From the NCBI RefSeq assembly GCF_010686725.1, contig NZ_JAAGWZ010000001.1, positions 1,116,001-1,180,000 on the forward strand: a stretch of DNA of 64,000 nucleotides, given 5' to 3'. Below, one piece after another: positions 55,638-64,000 of this stretch. Position 1 is the stretch's first letter. Each line of letters begins with the position of its first letter. A program made the position numbers and the translations under genes. The stretch is from Galbitalea soli. GTDB taxonomy: Bacteria > Actinomycetota > Actinomycetes > Actinomycetales > Microbacteriaceae. The notes under the pieces are model-generated. The model was not told the DNA's origin and ran no database searches. It was given only the letters and a program-made list of their open reading frames with translations.

Positions 55638-56942
55638 CTACCCGAGAATCCCGTCGATCCCCAATGCCCGGGCGGCTTGCTCAACGCGGACCGGCATCCA
55701 GGCGACCAGACGCGCCACCGTGTCAGTCTGCAGCTCCGCGGGCAGTGACGTCGCGACCTCTGAAATCGTCGCGGAGATGCTGGTCAGGCAGACCGCCGTC
55801 GCGGCGAGGAGGTCGTCACCGGGCATCCCGGCGGCTCGCGCGATCGCGTCAAGCTCAAATCTGGCCACGTCTTTGGCGAGGTAGCTCGCACCATACCTGA
55901 CGGCCAGCTTCCTCTCTCCCGCTCGACGAAGGATCGACTCCACGTCTGTGTCGCGATCCGCGCTCAGATAGGGAATGACCGACGAAGCGTCGTACAGGGG
56001 CGTCAGGATGGCTCCGTCGGGCTGCAGGAACACCGAATAGTTCTTAGCGTGTGCGTCGGTTGAGAGTACGAGCCACGAGAACATCAGAAGGACGGCGTAT
56101 CGGATGCGCGACTCCTGATCCGACGAAGCCCTGAGCAGTCCCATGATGCGGTCGATCCCGGGGCCCCCGTGCGACTCGAACTTTCGGAGACGAGGCAGGC
56201 CGAGCGACTGAACCAGATCTTCCTGGTGGAGCCGAATGATGTCGCCCGCCCGCTCGATTCGATCGAACCTCTCCACGACGAGCGAGTGCTGGTCGCCGTC
56301 GATGAAAAGATCCACTCGCGCCGTGGGAATGCCCAGCAGCTCGGCGGCCCGCATCACCACGAATTCGATGAGTTCCCCATCGGGAACACCCTTCACACGC
56401 GGCTTGAAGAGGTGCGTCGACGGGTCGTCACCAACCGTCTCGAACCACCCGCTGCCGTGCTTCGCGAGCGAGAACTTGGTCTGCGTTCCGCCGAGAGAGA
56501 ACTGCCCGTCAGTTGCGATTCGATCGTCGTGCCATGCGGTGTCATCCTCGGTGAGCTGACGAATACGCTCTGCGATCTCCGCGTCCGAGATTGCGCTCCG
56601 ACTGCCCGCAGCCTCCGCGCCCGGCGCGCGGAAACTGATCGCCCCGGCGACGTCTTGTCCATAGTGCTGCAGGAGGAAAAAAGGCTCGTCGCTGTCGAGC
56701 CCCGCGTCCGTCGCCCATCGCTGACGGACCTCCGGATTGTCGGGAAGCAGGTTGTCGACGAAGTTGGCCACCACCCGCCCTGAGTGCGTGCGTTGCGCCA
56801 GTGGCATCGACAGGGAGAGGGACGTCGTCTCGTCTGATGTGGCCCATTCGCCGTCGTAGTCGAAGACGTAGAGTTCGATGCCATCACGCCGTAGAGTGCC
56901 GACCGGATAGCCATACAGGAAGACGTCGAGCCGCTCACTCAT
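55638..56942 (-). CDS. hipA: HipA-family serine/threonine kinase toxin
   Basis: 434 residues. The HipA N-terminal subdomain is LSLSMPLAQRTHSGRVV ... NLLPDNPEVRQRWA; the ATP region is LGGTQTKFSLAKHGSGWF; the catalytic loop is STDAHAKNYSVFL and the metal motif is PLYDASSVIPY. HipA kinases phosphorylate aminoacyl-tRNA synthetases and trigger dormancy. It overlaps hipB by eight bases, and the pair is adjacent to tRNA-Lys. Confidence 0.9.
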   Translation of the reverse strand: MSERLDVFLYGYPVGTLRRDGIELYVFDYDGEWATSDETTSLSLSMPLAQRTHSGRVVANFVDNLLPDNPEVRQRWATDAGLDSDEPFFLLQHYGQDVAGAISFRAPGAEAAGSRSAISDAEIAERIRQLTEDDTAWHDDRIATDGQFSLGGTQTKFSLAKHGSGWFETVGDDPSTHLFKPRVKGVPDGELIEFVVMRAAELLGIPTARVDLFIDGDQHSLVVERFDRIERAGDIIRLHQEDLVQSLGLPRLRKFESHGGPGIDRIMGLLRASSDQESRIRYAVLLMFSWLVLSTDAHAKNYSVFLQPDGAILTPLYDASSVIPYLSADRDTDVESILRRAGERKLAVRYGASYLAKDVARFELDAIARAAGMPGDDLLAATAVCLTSISATISEVATSLPAELQTDTVARLVAWMPVRVEQAARALGIDGILG

Positions 56943-57279
56943 CGCAGCTCGCCTCATCGAGGGGGATCGCACGCAGTCGATCCCGCACGCGAGCGAGCGC
57001 GACCGGCTCGAACGTCATCCGGGGCACGACGACCCGCGGGATGTCGTACTGTCGCGGCACGACGCTGTCCTCCCTCGCGTCAATCCTCATCATGAGGTCG
57101 AGTTCACGGAGCACCGCGAATACCTTGGACAGCGCGACCTCGGCGTTACCGCGCTCGAATCGGGTCAGCCACTGCCGTGTCACTCCTGATCGGCTCGCGA
57201 GTTCCGCCTGCGACAGGGTCAACGCCTTCCGTCGTTGGCGCACAATCACCCCGATATCGTCGACGCCCGAGATCTTCAT
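56935..57279 (-). CDS. hipB: HipB-like XRE antitoxin
   Basis: 114 residues. An XRE HTH runs from residues 9-60 (ALTLSQAELASRSGVTRQWLTR). The C-terminal part (VVPRQYDIPRVVVPRMTFEPV) probably contacts HipA. ATG 57279 follows AAGGGGCGGA. The antitoxin neutralises the HipA kinase and represses the operon through the upstream palindrome. The gene lies directly downstream of tRNA-Lys. Confidence 0.88.
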   Translation of the reverse strand: MKISGVDDIGVIVRQRRKALTLSQAELASRSGVTRQWLTRFERGNAEVALSKVFAVLRELDLMMRIDAREDSVVPRQYDIPRVVVPRMTFEPVALARVRDRLRAIPLDEASCDE

Positions 57280-57313
57280 TCCGCCCCTTGTGTAACACAC
57301 ATCGTACATGCAG

Positions 57314-57332
57314 CGATATGTAATACATATCG
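57314..57332. promoter_or_regulatory. palindromic operator candidate for HipB
   Basis: A perfect 9-bp palindrome with one central base (CGATATGTA-A-TACATATCG), flanked by two further partial ATCGTACAT copies in an AT-rich 50-base stretch before hipB. Its site in the hipBA promoter fits autorepression by HipB. Confidence 0.7.
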
Positions 57333-57504
57333 TACATTGTTGTTGATGTCACGCCAATGCGCTACCGCTTGGCCTTGTGCGGAGCAGCGCTACCGATGGC
57401 CTGACCGCATCGTCGCCTGGCCGCTTTCACTCCTTCACGGGTGCACCAGAAAGCGAATGCGCGGGGCTCATGCGGGGTTGAGCCCTCTCGCACGATTCCG
57501 GGCA

Positions 57505-57530
57505 CAAAAAAAGCCGGTCTGACCGGCTTC
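57505..57530 (-). terminator. intrinsic terminator of tRNA-Lys
   Basis: A 9-bp perfect stem (AAGCCGGTC/GACCGGCTT, one-base loop) at 57511-57529. Read on the minus strand it is followed by a run of T (complement of AAAAAAA, 57506-57512). Confidence 0.85.
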
Positions 57531-57534
57531 TTTG

Positions 57535-57607
<73 letters not shown>

Positions 57608-57682
57608 GCAGCCCCCGCGCGCGAGGGCCGAGAAGCAAGATTAGCATGAGACCAGACCATCAGCGACACGAAGGAGTCCACC

Positions 57683-58159
57683 GTGACCGGAACCCGCCTG
57701 GAGAAGGGCGACATCGCCCCCGCTTTCACCCTTTCCGACCAGGACGGCTCCCCGGTGTCACTCGCCGACTTCGCCGGTACGAAGACCATCGTGTACTTCT
57801 ACCCGGCCGCATCCACCCCCGGCTGCACGACGCAGGCCTGCGACTTCCGCGACAACATCAACTCTCTGAAGTCGGCCGGCTACCAGGTGCTCGGGGTCTC
57901 CAAAGACGAGTTGGATGACCTGAAGACCTTCCAGTCCGAGCAGGGCCTCAACTTCCCGCTCCTCAGCGACCCCGACCTCACGATTCATCAGGCGTACGGC
58001 GCGTGGGGCGAGAAGTCGTTGTACGGCAAGACGGTGACGGGCACCCTCCGCTCGACCTTCGTGGTGGGCGAGGACGGCCGGATCGAGCTTCCCCTCTACA
58101 ACGTCAAGGCCACCGGCCACGTGGCGAGCCTGCGTAAGAAGCTCGGCGTCGACGCCTGA
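57683..58159 (+). CDS. bcp: thiol peroxidase BCP-type peroxiredoxin
   Basis: 158 residues. The peroxidatic and resolving cysteines are five residues apart in TPGCTTQACDFRD (1-Cys/atypical 2-Cys BCP), with FYPAASTPGC before them. It reduces hydrogen peroxide and organic hydroperoxides with thioredoxin. GTG 57683 has AAGGAG upstream. It stands alone after tRNA-Lys. Confidence 0.93.
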   Translation: MTGTRLEKGDIAPAFTLSDQDGSPVSLADFAGTKTIVYFYPAASTPGCTTQACDFRDNINSLKSAGYQVLGVSKDELDDLKTFQSEQGLNFPLLSDPDLTIHQAYGAWGEKSLYGKTVTGTLRSTFVVGEDGRIELPLYNVKATGHVASLRKKLGVDA

Positions 58160-58171
58160 CCGGCGGCGGCG

Positions 58172-58561
58172 TCAGCGCTCGGGGCGAGCCGTCGCCTCCC
58201 GCACCGAGCGGGTGAACAGCAGGATGATGATCGCGGCCGCGGGCAGGATCAGCAGCCACGCGACGTCGGGCGCCTGGGCCTGCAGAATACTCACCGCGAC
58301 CAGCACCTGAAGGATCTGCCAGCAGATGGCCGCACCGCGAATCCACGGCCGCGCCCGCACGGTCGCGACGCCCACGATCGCCAACAGCACTGCGGCCAGC
58401 GCGACCAGCGCCGCGAGCGCGATCGCGCTCGCGTAGGAGCTCGGGGTGCTCGCAACTATCTCGACGACGAGAGAGATCGCTGCGACGGCGACGGCCGCCG
58501 CCTCGAGGAAGATGAGGCCCGCCAGCACCAGCAGTGCCCTCGGTTTCGGCGCTTCGCTCAC
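58172..58561 (-). CDS. hypothetical membrane protein (129 aa)
   Basis: Four hydrophobic helices (about residues 7-30, 35-60, 75-98, 100-118) and a basic tail. No motifs are visible. GTG 58561 was chosen as start with GGGA eight bases upstream; the open frame extends further upstream but includes non-membrane residues. It shares a divergent upstream region with whiB1. Confidence 0.65.
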   Translation of the reverse strand: MSEAPKPRALLVLAGLIFLEAAAVAVAAISLVVEIVASTPSSYASAIALAALVALAAVLLAIVGVATVRARPWIRGAAICWQILQVLVAVSILQAQAPDVAWLLILPAAAIIILLFTRSVREATARPER

Positions 58562-58732
58562 AGCTACATCCCATACAAAACTATTGATTTGACCTACCCG
58601 ATGTGCGAGTCTATGTGAGGTTGATTTGACGCCCACACCGTTGTGAGCGAGTCCCGAAGTTTTCACCTCCCCCACCCGACATCCAGGTCATCGACCTCTG
58701 TTCCACTGCACCATTTAATAAGGAGTACCACT

Positions 58733-58981
58733 ATGGATTGGCGTGACAAGGCCGCCTGTCTGACCGCAGACCCGGAACTCTTCTTCCCGGTCGGCAACAC
58801 CGGTCCGGCCGTCGACCAGATCGACAAGGCCAAGGCCGTGTGCGCGCGCTGCTCCGTCACCGAGATGTGCCTCCAGTACGCCCTCGAGACCAGCCAGGAT
58901 TCCGGCGTCTGGGGTGGACTCAGCGAAGACGAGCGCCGTGCCCTCAAGCGCCGCGCCGCCCGCGCCCGCCGCGCTTCCTAG
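58733..58981 (+). CDS. whiB1: WhiB-family iron-sulfur transcription factor
   Basis: 82 residues. Four conserved cysteines (AACLTADPELFFP; VCARCSVTEMC, with CxxC...C spacing) bind a [4Fe-4S] cluster, followed by GVWGGLSEDERRALKRR (the WhiB GVWGG turn and basic tail). Length and sequence match WhiB1, an essential, nitric-oxide-responsive partner of the principal sigma factor. An AAGGAG site precedes the ATG. Confidence 0.93.
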   Translation: MDWRDKAACLTADPELFFPVGNTGPAVDQIDKAKAVCARCSVTEMCLQYALETSQDSGVWGGLSEDERRALKRRAARARRAS

Positions 58982-59121
58982 CAATCCGAAACAGTCGAGC
59001 CCGTCGAGAGCGATCTCGGCGGGCTCTTCTGCTGCCCGCTGTCGCATCCCATCCGCCGACGTGCGCGCCCGCCGGCAGCGCCCGCTCGCACTCCCCCGCG
59101 CGGCGGATGCCCGGCCTCGCC

Positions 59122-60618
59122 TCAGCTCTTGTGCAACCAGTTCAACGGCACGTCGATCGTCACCTCGGTGCCGCTCCCCACGAGGGTGTGCCAGTCGATG
59201 GTGCCGCCCAGTTCGCCCTGAATGAGCGTGCGCACGATCTGCGTTCCGAGTCCCGACCCGACCTTGCCCTCGGGCAGTCCGATTCCGTTGTCGCGCACCT
59301 TCACGCTCAGTTTGGAGTCGGTGCGCTTGGCGACGATCGTGACCTCCCCGTCGCGCCCCGCGAGGCCGTGCTCGACGGCGTTCGTGACGAGTTCGGTGAG
59401 CGCGAGTGCGAGCGGCGTCGCGTACTCACTCGGGAGCACCCCGAAGCTGCCGACCGACTTCGGGTGCACCGTCGTGTTGTGGCTCGATGCCACCTCGGCG
59501 ATGAGCAGCAGCACGCGATCGAACACCGCGTCGAAGTCGACGTTCTGACTGAGGCCCTCGCTCAGTGTGTCGTGCACGACCGCGATGGCGGCGACGCGGC
59601 GCATGGCCTGGCCGAGTGCATCCCTGGCCACGTCGTTGTGGGTGCGTCGCGCCTGGATGCGCAGCAGTGAGGCCACGGTCTGCAGGTTGTTCTTCACCCG
59701 GTGGTGGATCTCGCGGATCGTCGCATCCTTGGTGATGAGCTCGCGCTCCTGGTGCCGCACCTCCGTCACGTCCCGGCACAGCACGATCGCGCCGGTGCGC
59801 TCGCCCCGGTCGCGGATCGGGATCGCCCGAAGTGAGACGGTGACGCCACGCGCCTCGATGTCGGTGCGCCACGGTGCGCGACCGGTGACAACGAGCGGCA
59901 GCGACTCGTCCACGACGTCTTTGCGGTCGACGAGCAGCGCCGTGGTCACCTCGGCGAGCGACTCGCCCTCCAGCTCACCCGCAAAACCCATGCGGTTGAA
60001 GGCGGAGAGCGCGTTCGGGCTCGCGAAGGTGACCATGCCGTCGATGTCGAGCCTGATGAGACCGTCGGATGCCCGGGGAGCGCCGCGCCGAGGCGCTGTC
60101 GGCGCGCCGAGGTCGGGGAAGTCACCCGACGCGATCATCGCGAACAGGTCGTTGGCGCACTCGTTGAAGGTGAGCTCCTGGCGCGAGGGGGTGCGGGCCT
60201 CGCTGAGGTTGGTGTGCCGGGTAATGACGGCGATGGGAAAGTCGGTCGTGCGCTTGCCGCTGGGGGCGAGGCGCCGCAGCACGGGAACCGCGCGCACGCG
60301 GGTCGGCGTCTCCTCGTACCAGGTCGGGGTCGTGGAGTCGATGATGGTCGTCGTCTCGAACGCCTCGGTGACCTGCGCCGCCCACTCGGGCTTCACGTGC
60401 TGGCCGACGAAGTCCCGGTAGAACAGCGTCGCTGAGCTGGACGGTCGGGCGTGGGCGACGGCGACGAAGCTGTCGTCGTCCGTCGGCACCCAGAGCACGA
60501 TATCCGCGAACGCGAGGTCGGCGAGCAGCTGCCAGTCGCCGACGAGGAGGTGAAGCCACTCGACGTCAGCCTCGGTCGAGCGACCCTGCGCGAGCACGAG
60601 ATCTGAGAGCGTTGACAC
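59122..60618 (-). CDS. pdtaS: PdtaS-type sensor histidine kinase
   Basis: 498 residues. A GAF-like N-terminal domain (about 1-150) and a PAS domain (about 195-280) are followed by a HisKA_2 dimerisation motif (REIHHRVKNNLQTVASLL) and a HATPase (ALTELVTNAVEHGLAG, DNGIGLPEGKVGSGLGTQIV). In mycobacteria it phosphorylates PdtaR, which controls RNA-level responses to copper and nitric oxide. It is divergent from whiB1, as in mycobacteria. Confidence 0.92.
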   Translation of the reverse strand: MSTLSDLVLAQGRSTEADVEWLHLLVGDWQLLADLAFADIVLWVPTDDDSFVAVAHARPSSSATLFYRDFVGQHVKPEWAAQVTEAFETTTIIDSTTPTWYEETPTRVRAVPVLRRLAPSGKRTTDFPIAVITRHTNLSEARTPSRQELTFNECANDLFAMIASGDFPDLGAPTAPRRGAPRASDGLIRLDIDGMVTFASPNALSAFNRMGFAGELEGESLAEVTTALLVDRKDVVDESLPLVVTGRAPWRTDIEARGVTVSLRAIPIRDRGERTGAIVLCRDVTEVRHQERELITKDATIREIHHRVKNNLQTVASLLRIQARRTHNDVARDALGQAMRRVAAIAVVHDTLSEGLSQNVDFDAVFDRVLLLIAEVASSHNTTVHPKSVGSFGVLPSEYATPLALALTELVTNAVEHGLAGRDGEVTIVAKRTDSKLSVKVRDNGIGLPEGKVGSGLGTQIVRTLIQGELGGTIDWHTLVGSGTEVTIDVPLNWLHKS

Positions 60619-61924
60619 CGTCTAAGGCTAGCCGGTCGGCGCGCGGGCGGGCCGCGCGTCGGCGGGTCGCGGGGGCGGGCGGCAGCAGCTGCGACTGCAC
60701 CAGCGCGCGAATCGCGGCGCGCGCGGATGACCGTGGCGCCGCATCCGCGATCGTCCGCCCGGTCAGCACCGCAGCATCCACCCCCGCCTGGTCGTGCGGG
60801 ATCATCGCGGCCGCCGAGATGCCCCCGAACCGCGCCAGGGTCTGCTCGACCTGCGCGGCCGGACCGGGCCCGATCGCGCTCGCACGCAGCCGGTTCATCG
60901 CGACGATCACGCGCGTGGGATCGACGAGTTCGAGCAGATCGACGTGAGCCCGCAGGAGCCGGGAGAGTCCGACCGGGTCGGCCGCACCCACCGCGACCAC
61001 GCGGTCGGCCTCCGCGAGCGCGGTGAGGGTCGCGGCGTTGCGCCGGGGTGCCTGGAGATCGGTGGAGATCTCTTCGTCGGTCTCGAGGCTGGCCCCCGTG
61101 TCGATGACAGTGAAGTCGACCCACTCCCGACACCGCGCGATGGCGGCCGCCACCCGGGTCGCGCTCAACTCGGGCCAGCGCGCGGGCCGGCCGATCCCGG
61201 TGAGCACCCAGAAGCCGGAGTGCCCGGAACGGTAGCGCTGGCCGATGCGCTCCAGCTCGCTGAGCGTCAGGTTGTCGGTGCCCGCGAGCCGGCAGGCCGC
61301 CGCGAATCCGGGTGACTCGTCGAGCATTCCCAGGGTGGGGGCGATCGATGCGCCGTGGGTGTCGGCATCCGCGAGGGCGACCGAGAAGCCCGCGGCCGCG
61401 ATCTCCGCCGCGATCGCGATGGAGAGCGTCGTGCGTCCCGGCGACCCGGCCGGCCCCCACACGGCGATGACGGCCCCGCGTCGTGGCGCCTCGGGTGCGG
61501 CCGGAGCGACGGGCGGTGGTTCGGTGGGCCGCACCCGAAGAGCGGTCGCCTCCTCGATGCGACGCCAGCACGCGTCCGCCGCGACCAGGTCGACCGCCAT
61601 CGGATCCTCTCCCAGCGACGCGAGCGACGCGGCGTCGAACTCGACCGTGTCCACGAGCCCGAGTGAGGTCGCGTAGCGATACTCGGCGTCGCTCGTGGTG
61701 ACGACGGTGAGCCGCACTCCGGCTCCGTCGCACTCGGCGACGAGCTGCTCACTCAGGTAGCGCTCACTCGCCACGACGAGCGCGAGATCGGGTCGCGCCA
61801 GCACCACTCGCTCCGCCAGCTCATGGGCGCTCGCGCTTCGAGCGACGACCTCGTGTCCGTGTCGAATCGCGCCAACGGCGAGAGCGTTCTCCACCGACGC
61901 GGGCACGGCGAGAGCCACCCTCAT
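60566..61924 (-). CDS. CpaE/TadZ-like P-loop ATPase
   Basis: 452 residues. The deviant Walker A VWGPAGSPGRTTLSIAIA, followed by ADADTHGASIAPTLG, is typical of the MinD/ParA-like septum-site family including Ssd and CpaE. A receiver-like N-terminal region (about 1-125) precedes it. The protein could position pilus or secretion assemblies, or regulate septation. It overlaps the 5' end of pdtaS by 53 bases, and the SAF-domain gene lies just upstream on the same strand. Confidence 0.82.
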   Translation of the reverse strand: MRVALAVPASVENALAVGAIRHGHEVVARSASAHELAERVVLARPDLALVVASERYLSEQLVAECDGAGVRLTVVTTSDAEYRYATSLGLVDTVEFDAASLASLGEDPMAVDLVAADACWRRIEEATALRVRPTEPPPVAPAAPEAPRRGAVIAVWGPAGSPGRTTLSIAIAAEIAAAGFSVALADADTHGASIAPTLGMLDESPGFAAACRLAGTDNLTLSELERIGQRYRSGHSGFWVLTGIGRPARWPELSATRVAAAIARCREWVDFTVIDTGASLETDEEISTDLQAPRRNAATLTALAEADRVVAVGAADPVGLSRLLRAHVDLLELVDPTRVIVAMNRLRASAIGPGPAAQVEQTLARFGGISAAAMIPHDQAGVDAAVLTGRTIADAAPRSSARAAIRALVQSQLLPPAPATRRRAARPRADRLALDGVNALRSRARAGSLDRG

Positions 61925-61927
61925 CGC

Positions 61928-62575
61928 TCAGCCGCCCACGTGCACATCGAGCGGCACGATACTCATCGCAGCGCCGGAGGCGATCGCTTGAAGCACCGCT
62001 GCGGTGTTGTCGCGCGGAATGACCAGTTCGACGGAGGTTCCCTTGGCCACGTCGAGCGGGGAGTCCGGCAGTACGATCCGCGCCACGACGGCGGTGTCGA
62101 CGATCGTGTGCGGGGTGTCGAAATGCGTGCCGTCGGTGGGCGCTGCCGACCAGAGCTGCACCCGACTCCCCACTCCGATCGTCGCGGGCACGCCAGAGCT
62201 CAGCGGAACGACAACCGAACTGCGGTCGGATTCGGCGACGGAGGCGACGGCGGAATCGGGGAGGAGCTCGCCCGCGGCGATCGAGTGCGTGAGGATGGCC
62301 CCCGCCTTCGGCAGACGCCCGGACTGCACATACAACCGCGCGACGCCGCCCCGGCGCACGGCGACCGCGATGAAGTCGTCGGCCGTCACCCGGGTGCCCT
62401 CCGCGAGGGAATGCCGCGCGGCGAGCACGGTATCGGAGGCCGCCATCGACGAGACCAGCAGGCTCACCCCGATCACCGAGGCCACGACCAGCGCCAGGCC
62501 AATGCCGAACCGCGGATCGAACCAGACCAGTCGGGGTCGCGTGCGCGGCGGAGTGCCGGGGGGATGTTCGGGCAT
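61928..62575 (-). CDS. SAF-domain membrane protein (CpaB/RcpC-like)
   Basis: 215 residues. One N-terminal helix (about 26-48) is followed by a SAF/AFP domain (AARHSLAEGTRVTADDF, RLPKAGAILTHSIAAGELLP) and a beta-rich end (VGSRVQLWSAAP). The architecture is that of Flp pilus assembly proteins CpaB/RcpC. AAGGAG precedes ATG 62575. Its stop is next to the start of the CpaE-like ATPase, and together they suggest a pilus- or envelope-assembly pair. Confidence 0.82.
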   Translation of the reverse strand: MPEHPPGTPPRTRPRLVWFDPRFGIGLALVVASVIGVSLLVSSMAASDTVLAARHSLAEGTRVTADDFIAVAVRRGGVARLYVQSGRLPKAGAILTHSIAAGELLPDSAVASVAESDRSSVVVPLSSGVPATIGVGSRVQLWSAAPTDGTHFDTPHTIVDTAVVARIVLPDSPLDVAKGTSVELVIPRDNTAAVLQAIASGAAMSIVPLDVHVGG

Positions 62576-62687
62576 GACGGTGCTCCTTGGGTGTGGCCGG
62601 GCATCCATCGTCACGGGCCCGGCCGATGCGTGACGAAAGTTATCCACACCCCCGTTTCGCGGGCGCCCCCCGGCGCATAATCATGGG

Positions 62688-62987
62688 ATGGATGAGAGCG
62701 CCGCGGGTAGCCAGGTCGGGAGGTTCCTCACCCTCGCCGACACCGCTGAGATCCTGAACATCTCGGCCTCGCAGGCGTACGCGCTCGTCCGCTCCGGCGA
62801 GCTGCCCGCCATCAAGATCGGCGGTCACGGTACGTGGCGCATCGAGCGCACCGTGTTGGAGTCCTATATCGAGGCCATGTACGAGGAGACGCGGCGTCTC
62901 ACGCTCTGGCACCAGTCCGATTTCGCGAATATCGCAGAGCTGCTCCCCGCGAGCCCGGTCAGACGGTTACCAGCAGGATTCGACTGA
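62688..62987 (+). CDS. excisionase-type helix-turn-helix DNA-binding protein
   Basis: 99 residues. A winged HTH (about 12-60) with FLTLADTAEILNISASQAYALV and LPAIKIGGHGTWRIERTVLE fits the MerR/excisionase (BldC-like) family. The role is likely transcription control. It converges on the next gene, with a 29-base overlap of coding ends. Confidence 0.88.
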   Translation: MDESAAGSQVGRFLTLADTAEILNISASQAYALVRSGELPAIKIGGHGTWRIERTVLESYIEAMYEETRRLTLWHQSDFANIAELLPASPVRRLPAGFD

Positions 62988-63612
62988 ACGGGACGATCCG
63001 GTAGTCCTGCACCGCCGACTCTCGTCGCGGCACCCCGGCGTCGTGCACCGCGAGGTCGAGGTGGTCGCGCCCGACGCGATCGATCGTGCCGTGCATCCTC
63101 TCGCCCTCGAGAATGAGCTCGATGGTCACCCGACGCCGGCAGAGGTCGCGCAGTGCGAAGGCGAAGGTCAGCCGATCGGCGAGAGAGACGCGCTGCCGAT
63201 CGGTGACGGGGTGGAACTCGAGGCTGTCGGCGAGCTGCTCACGCGCCAGCGACACCCCGGCGATCGCGTCGAGGGGAAGCAGGCAGGGCACCCTCCGGTC
63301 TGCGGGATCGATGAGGTCGCCCGCGATCCAGTCCTTCCCGACGTTCGCGGGAATCACCGTCAGGCGGCTGCCGTCTCGAGCGATGATGCGCAGGGGCGCC
63401 GCGCGCGAGCTCCCCGGGCCCGAGTTGCCCGAGCCCGGGTTGCCCGCGCCCCGGTTGCCGGAGCCTGACTCCTGCACCCGCACCACACGATCGCGCAGGC
63501 TCAGCCGGGCGAGTCGCAGCCGCTCCTCCTCGGCCCGCACGTCGATGTCGTCGGCCGCGAGCTCGTGGTCGAGCTGGCTCTCGAGGTCGTCGAAGAGGTT
63601 GTCCCAGCGCAT
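62959..63612 (-). CDS. hypothetical protein with GSGN repeats
   Basis: 217 residues. The N-terminal half has a helical acidic region (LFDDLESQLDHELAADD). A degenerate tandem repeat of Gly-Ser-Gly-Asn units (about residues 50-70) follows, then a beta-rich domain (APLRIIARDGSRLTVIPANVG ... VTIELILEGERMHGTIDRVG). The repeats show as about 12-base units at DNA level (63400-63470). No family is recognised. Confidence 0.65.
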   Translation of the reverse strand: MRWDNLFDDLESQLDHELAADDIDVRAEEERLRLARLSLRDRVVRVQESGSGNRGAGNPGSGNSGPGSSRAAPLRIIARDGSRLTVIPANVGKDWIAGDLIDPADRRVPCLLPLDAIAGVSLAREQLADSLEFHPVTDRQRVSLADRLTFAFALRDLCRRRVTIELILEGERMHGTIDRVGRDHLDLAVHDAGVPRRESAVQDYRIVPFSRILLVTV

Positions 63613-63774
63613 CACGAACAAGGTCTAGCACGCGGATGACCACCCGCGGGCACACCGTCCACAGCGGTTATCCCCAGCCCCACGACGGGGGCGTGGTCAA
63701 AGCGGGCCTCGTCTGGTTGAGTGTCAGGCACTCCCCCGTTGTGGGGTAAACAGCCCGTTCCCCCACCCCCCTGG

Positions 63775-64000
63775 ATGGACATGAACACTGCACGATCGAT
63801 GCGCCTTGCCGACACCCCTCCGCCCACGACGTCACGGCCCCGGATCGTGCCACCCCCTCCTCGCTTCGACAGCGACGAGTTCTTCGGCCTCCAGCGGTCG
63901 TCCACCGCGCAGCTTCCCGACCCGGGCCCCCTCCTTGAGAATCTGACCCGCTGCGTCGTCGAGATCCTTGCGGGAGCCCGCGACCTCGAGCAGATCGCCC
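63775..64000 (+). CDS. Rv3235-family protein (5' part, runs off window)
   Basis: 75 residues are visible. A Pro-rich start (MRLADTPPPTTSRPRIVPPPP) is followed by DPGPLLENLTRCVVEILAGARDLEQIA, the conserved segment of the Rv3235 family (unknown function, often near secA). The start is ATG 63775 or the in-frame ATG 63781. The remainder lies outside the window. Confidence 0.75.
   Translation, partial: MDMNTARSMRLADTPPPTTSRPRIVPPPPRFDSDEFFGLQRSSTAQLPDPGPLLENLTRCVVEILAGARDLEQIA

Overview
The window is high-GC actinobacterial chromosome, most likely from the family Microbacteriaceae. The evidence is a whiB1-like gene divergent from a pdtaS-type histidine kinase, a DUF7882 protein, dense codirectional operons with ATGA overlaps, GTG starts, and mycobacteria-like gene order (pmt / rsmI ... 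metG - tatD - rsmA - ispE; whiB1 - pdtaS ... Rv3235-like). I assigned functions by reading motifs only; no database search was possible.

Layout. 1-4 kb: the 5' part of a membrane molybdopterin oxidoreductase (minus strand), a GT87-like membrane glycosyltransferase and two small unknown proteins. 4.1-9.4 kb: a molybdenum locus with an HTH-Mop regulator, modABC, moaA, moaD and, facing them, moeB-rhodanese. 9.5-10.4 kb: a lipoprotein with a strong terminator. 10.4-18.7 kb (minus strand): housekeeping block ispE, quinone oxidoreductase, rsmA, tatD, metG, an aldo/keto reductase, a zinc-type dehydrogenase and rsmI, with the protein O-mannosyltransferase gene divergent from rsmI. 20.4-23.2 kb: a sulfur cluster (metY, CoA-binding protein, sulfurtransferase). 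23-34 kb: mixed metabolic genes, a second MetY-like gene divergent from an LLM monooxygenase, an SGNH-GAF fusion, DUF1206 and DedA proteins, and two homologous copies of a structured small RNA (about 27.82-28.01 and 33.47-33.66 kb). Their three hairpins covary between the copies, and their C-rich loops resemble the actinobacterial 6C RNA.

34.4-37.6 kb: a large SNF2-family helicase. 37.6-39.7 kb: small genes including an HTH-MNT/HEPN toxin-antitoxin pair. 39.8-53.1 kb: the most unusual part. It is a phosphate (Pst) transport operon in which pstC-pstA and pstB are separated by seven exported or envelope proteins. These are a C-terminally membrane-anchored PstS, a 903-residue and a 362-residue PstS-like binding protein, a WxL-like protein, a DUF916-like membrane protein, a small anchored protein, and a sortase-fold protein that has lost its catalytic His, Cys and Arg. 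The arrangement suggests an envelope-attached, multi-receptor phosphate-capture assembly.

53-64 kb: SRPBCC and DUF347 proteins, an HNH-like lipoprotein, a hipBA pair next to tRNA-Lys (with a perfect palindromic operator candidate), a bcp peroxiredoxin, whiB1, pdtaS, CpaE-like and SAF-domain proteins, an excisionase-type HTH protein, a hypothetical protein, and the start of an Rv3235-family gene. Codon use in the 37.8-39.7, 40-53 and 54.7-57.3 kb stretches looks less GC-biased than in the housekeeping genes, which suggests accessory origin; this is a visual impression, not a computed value.
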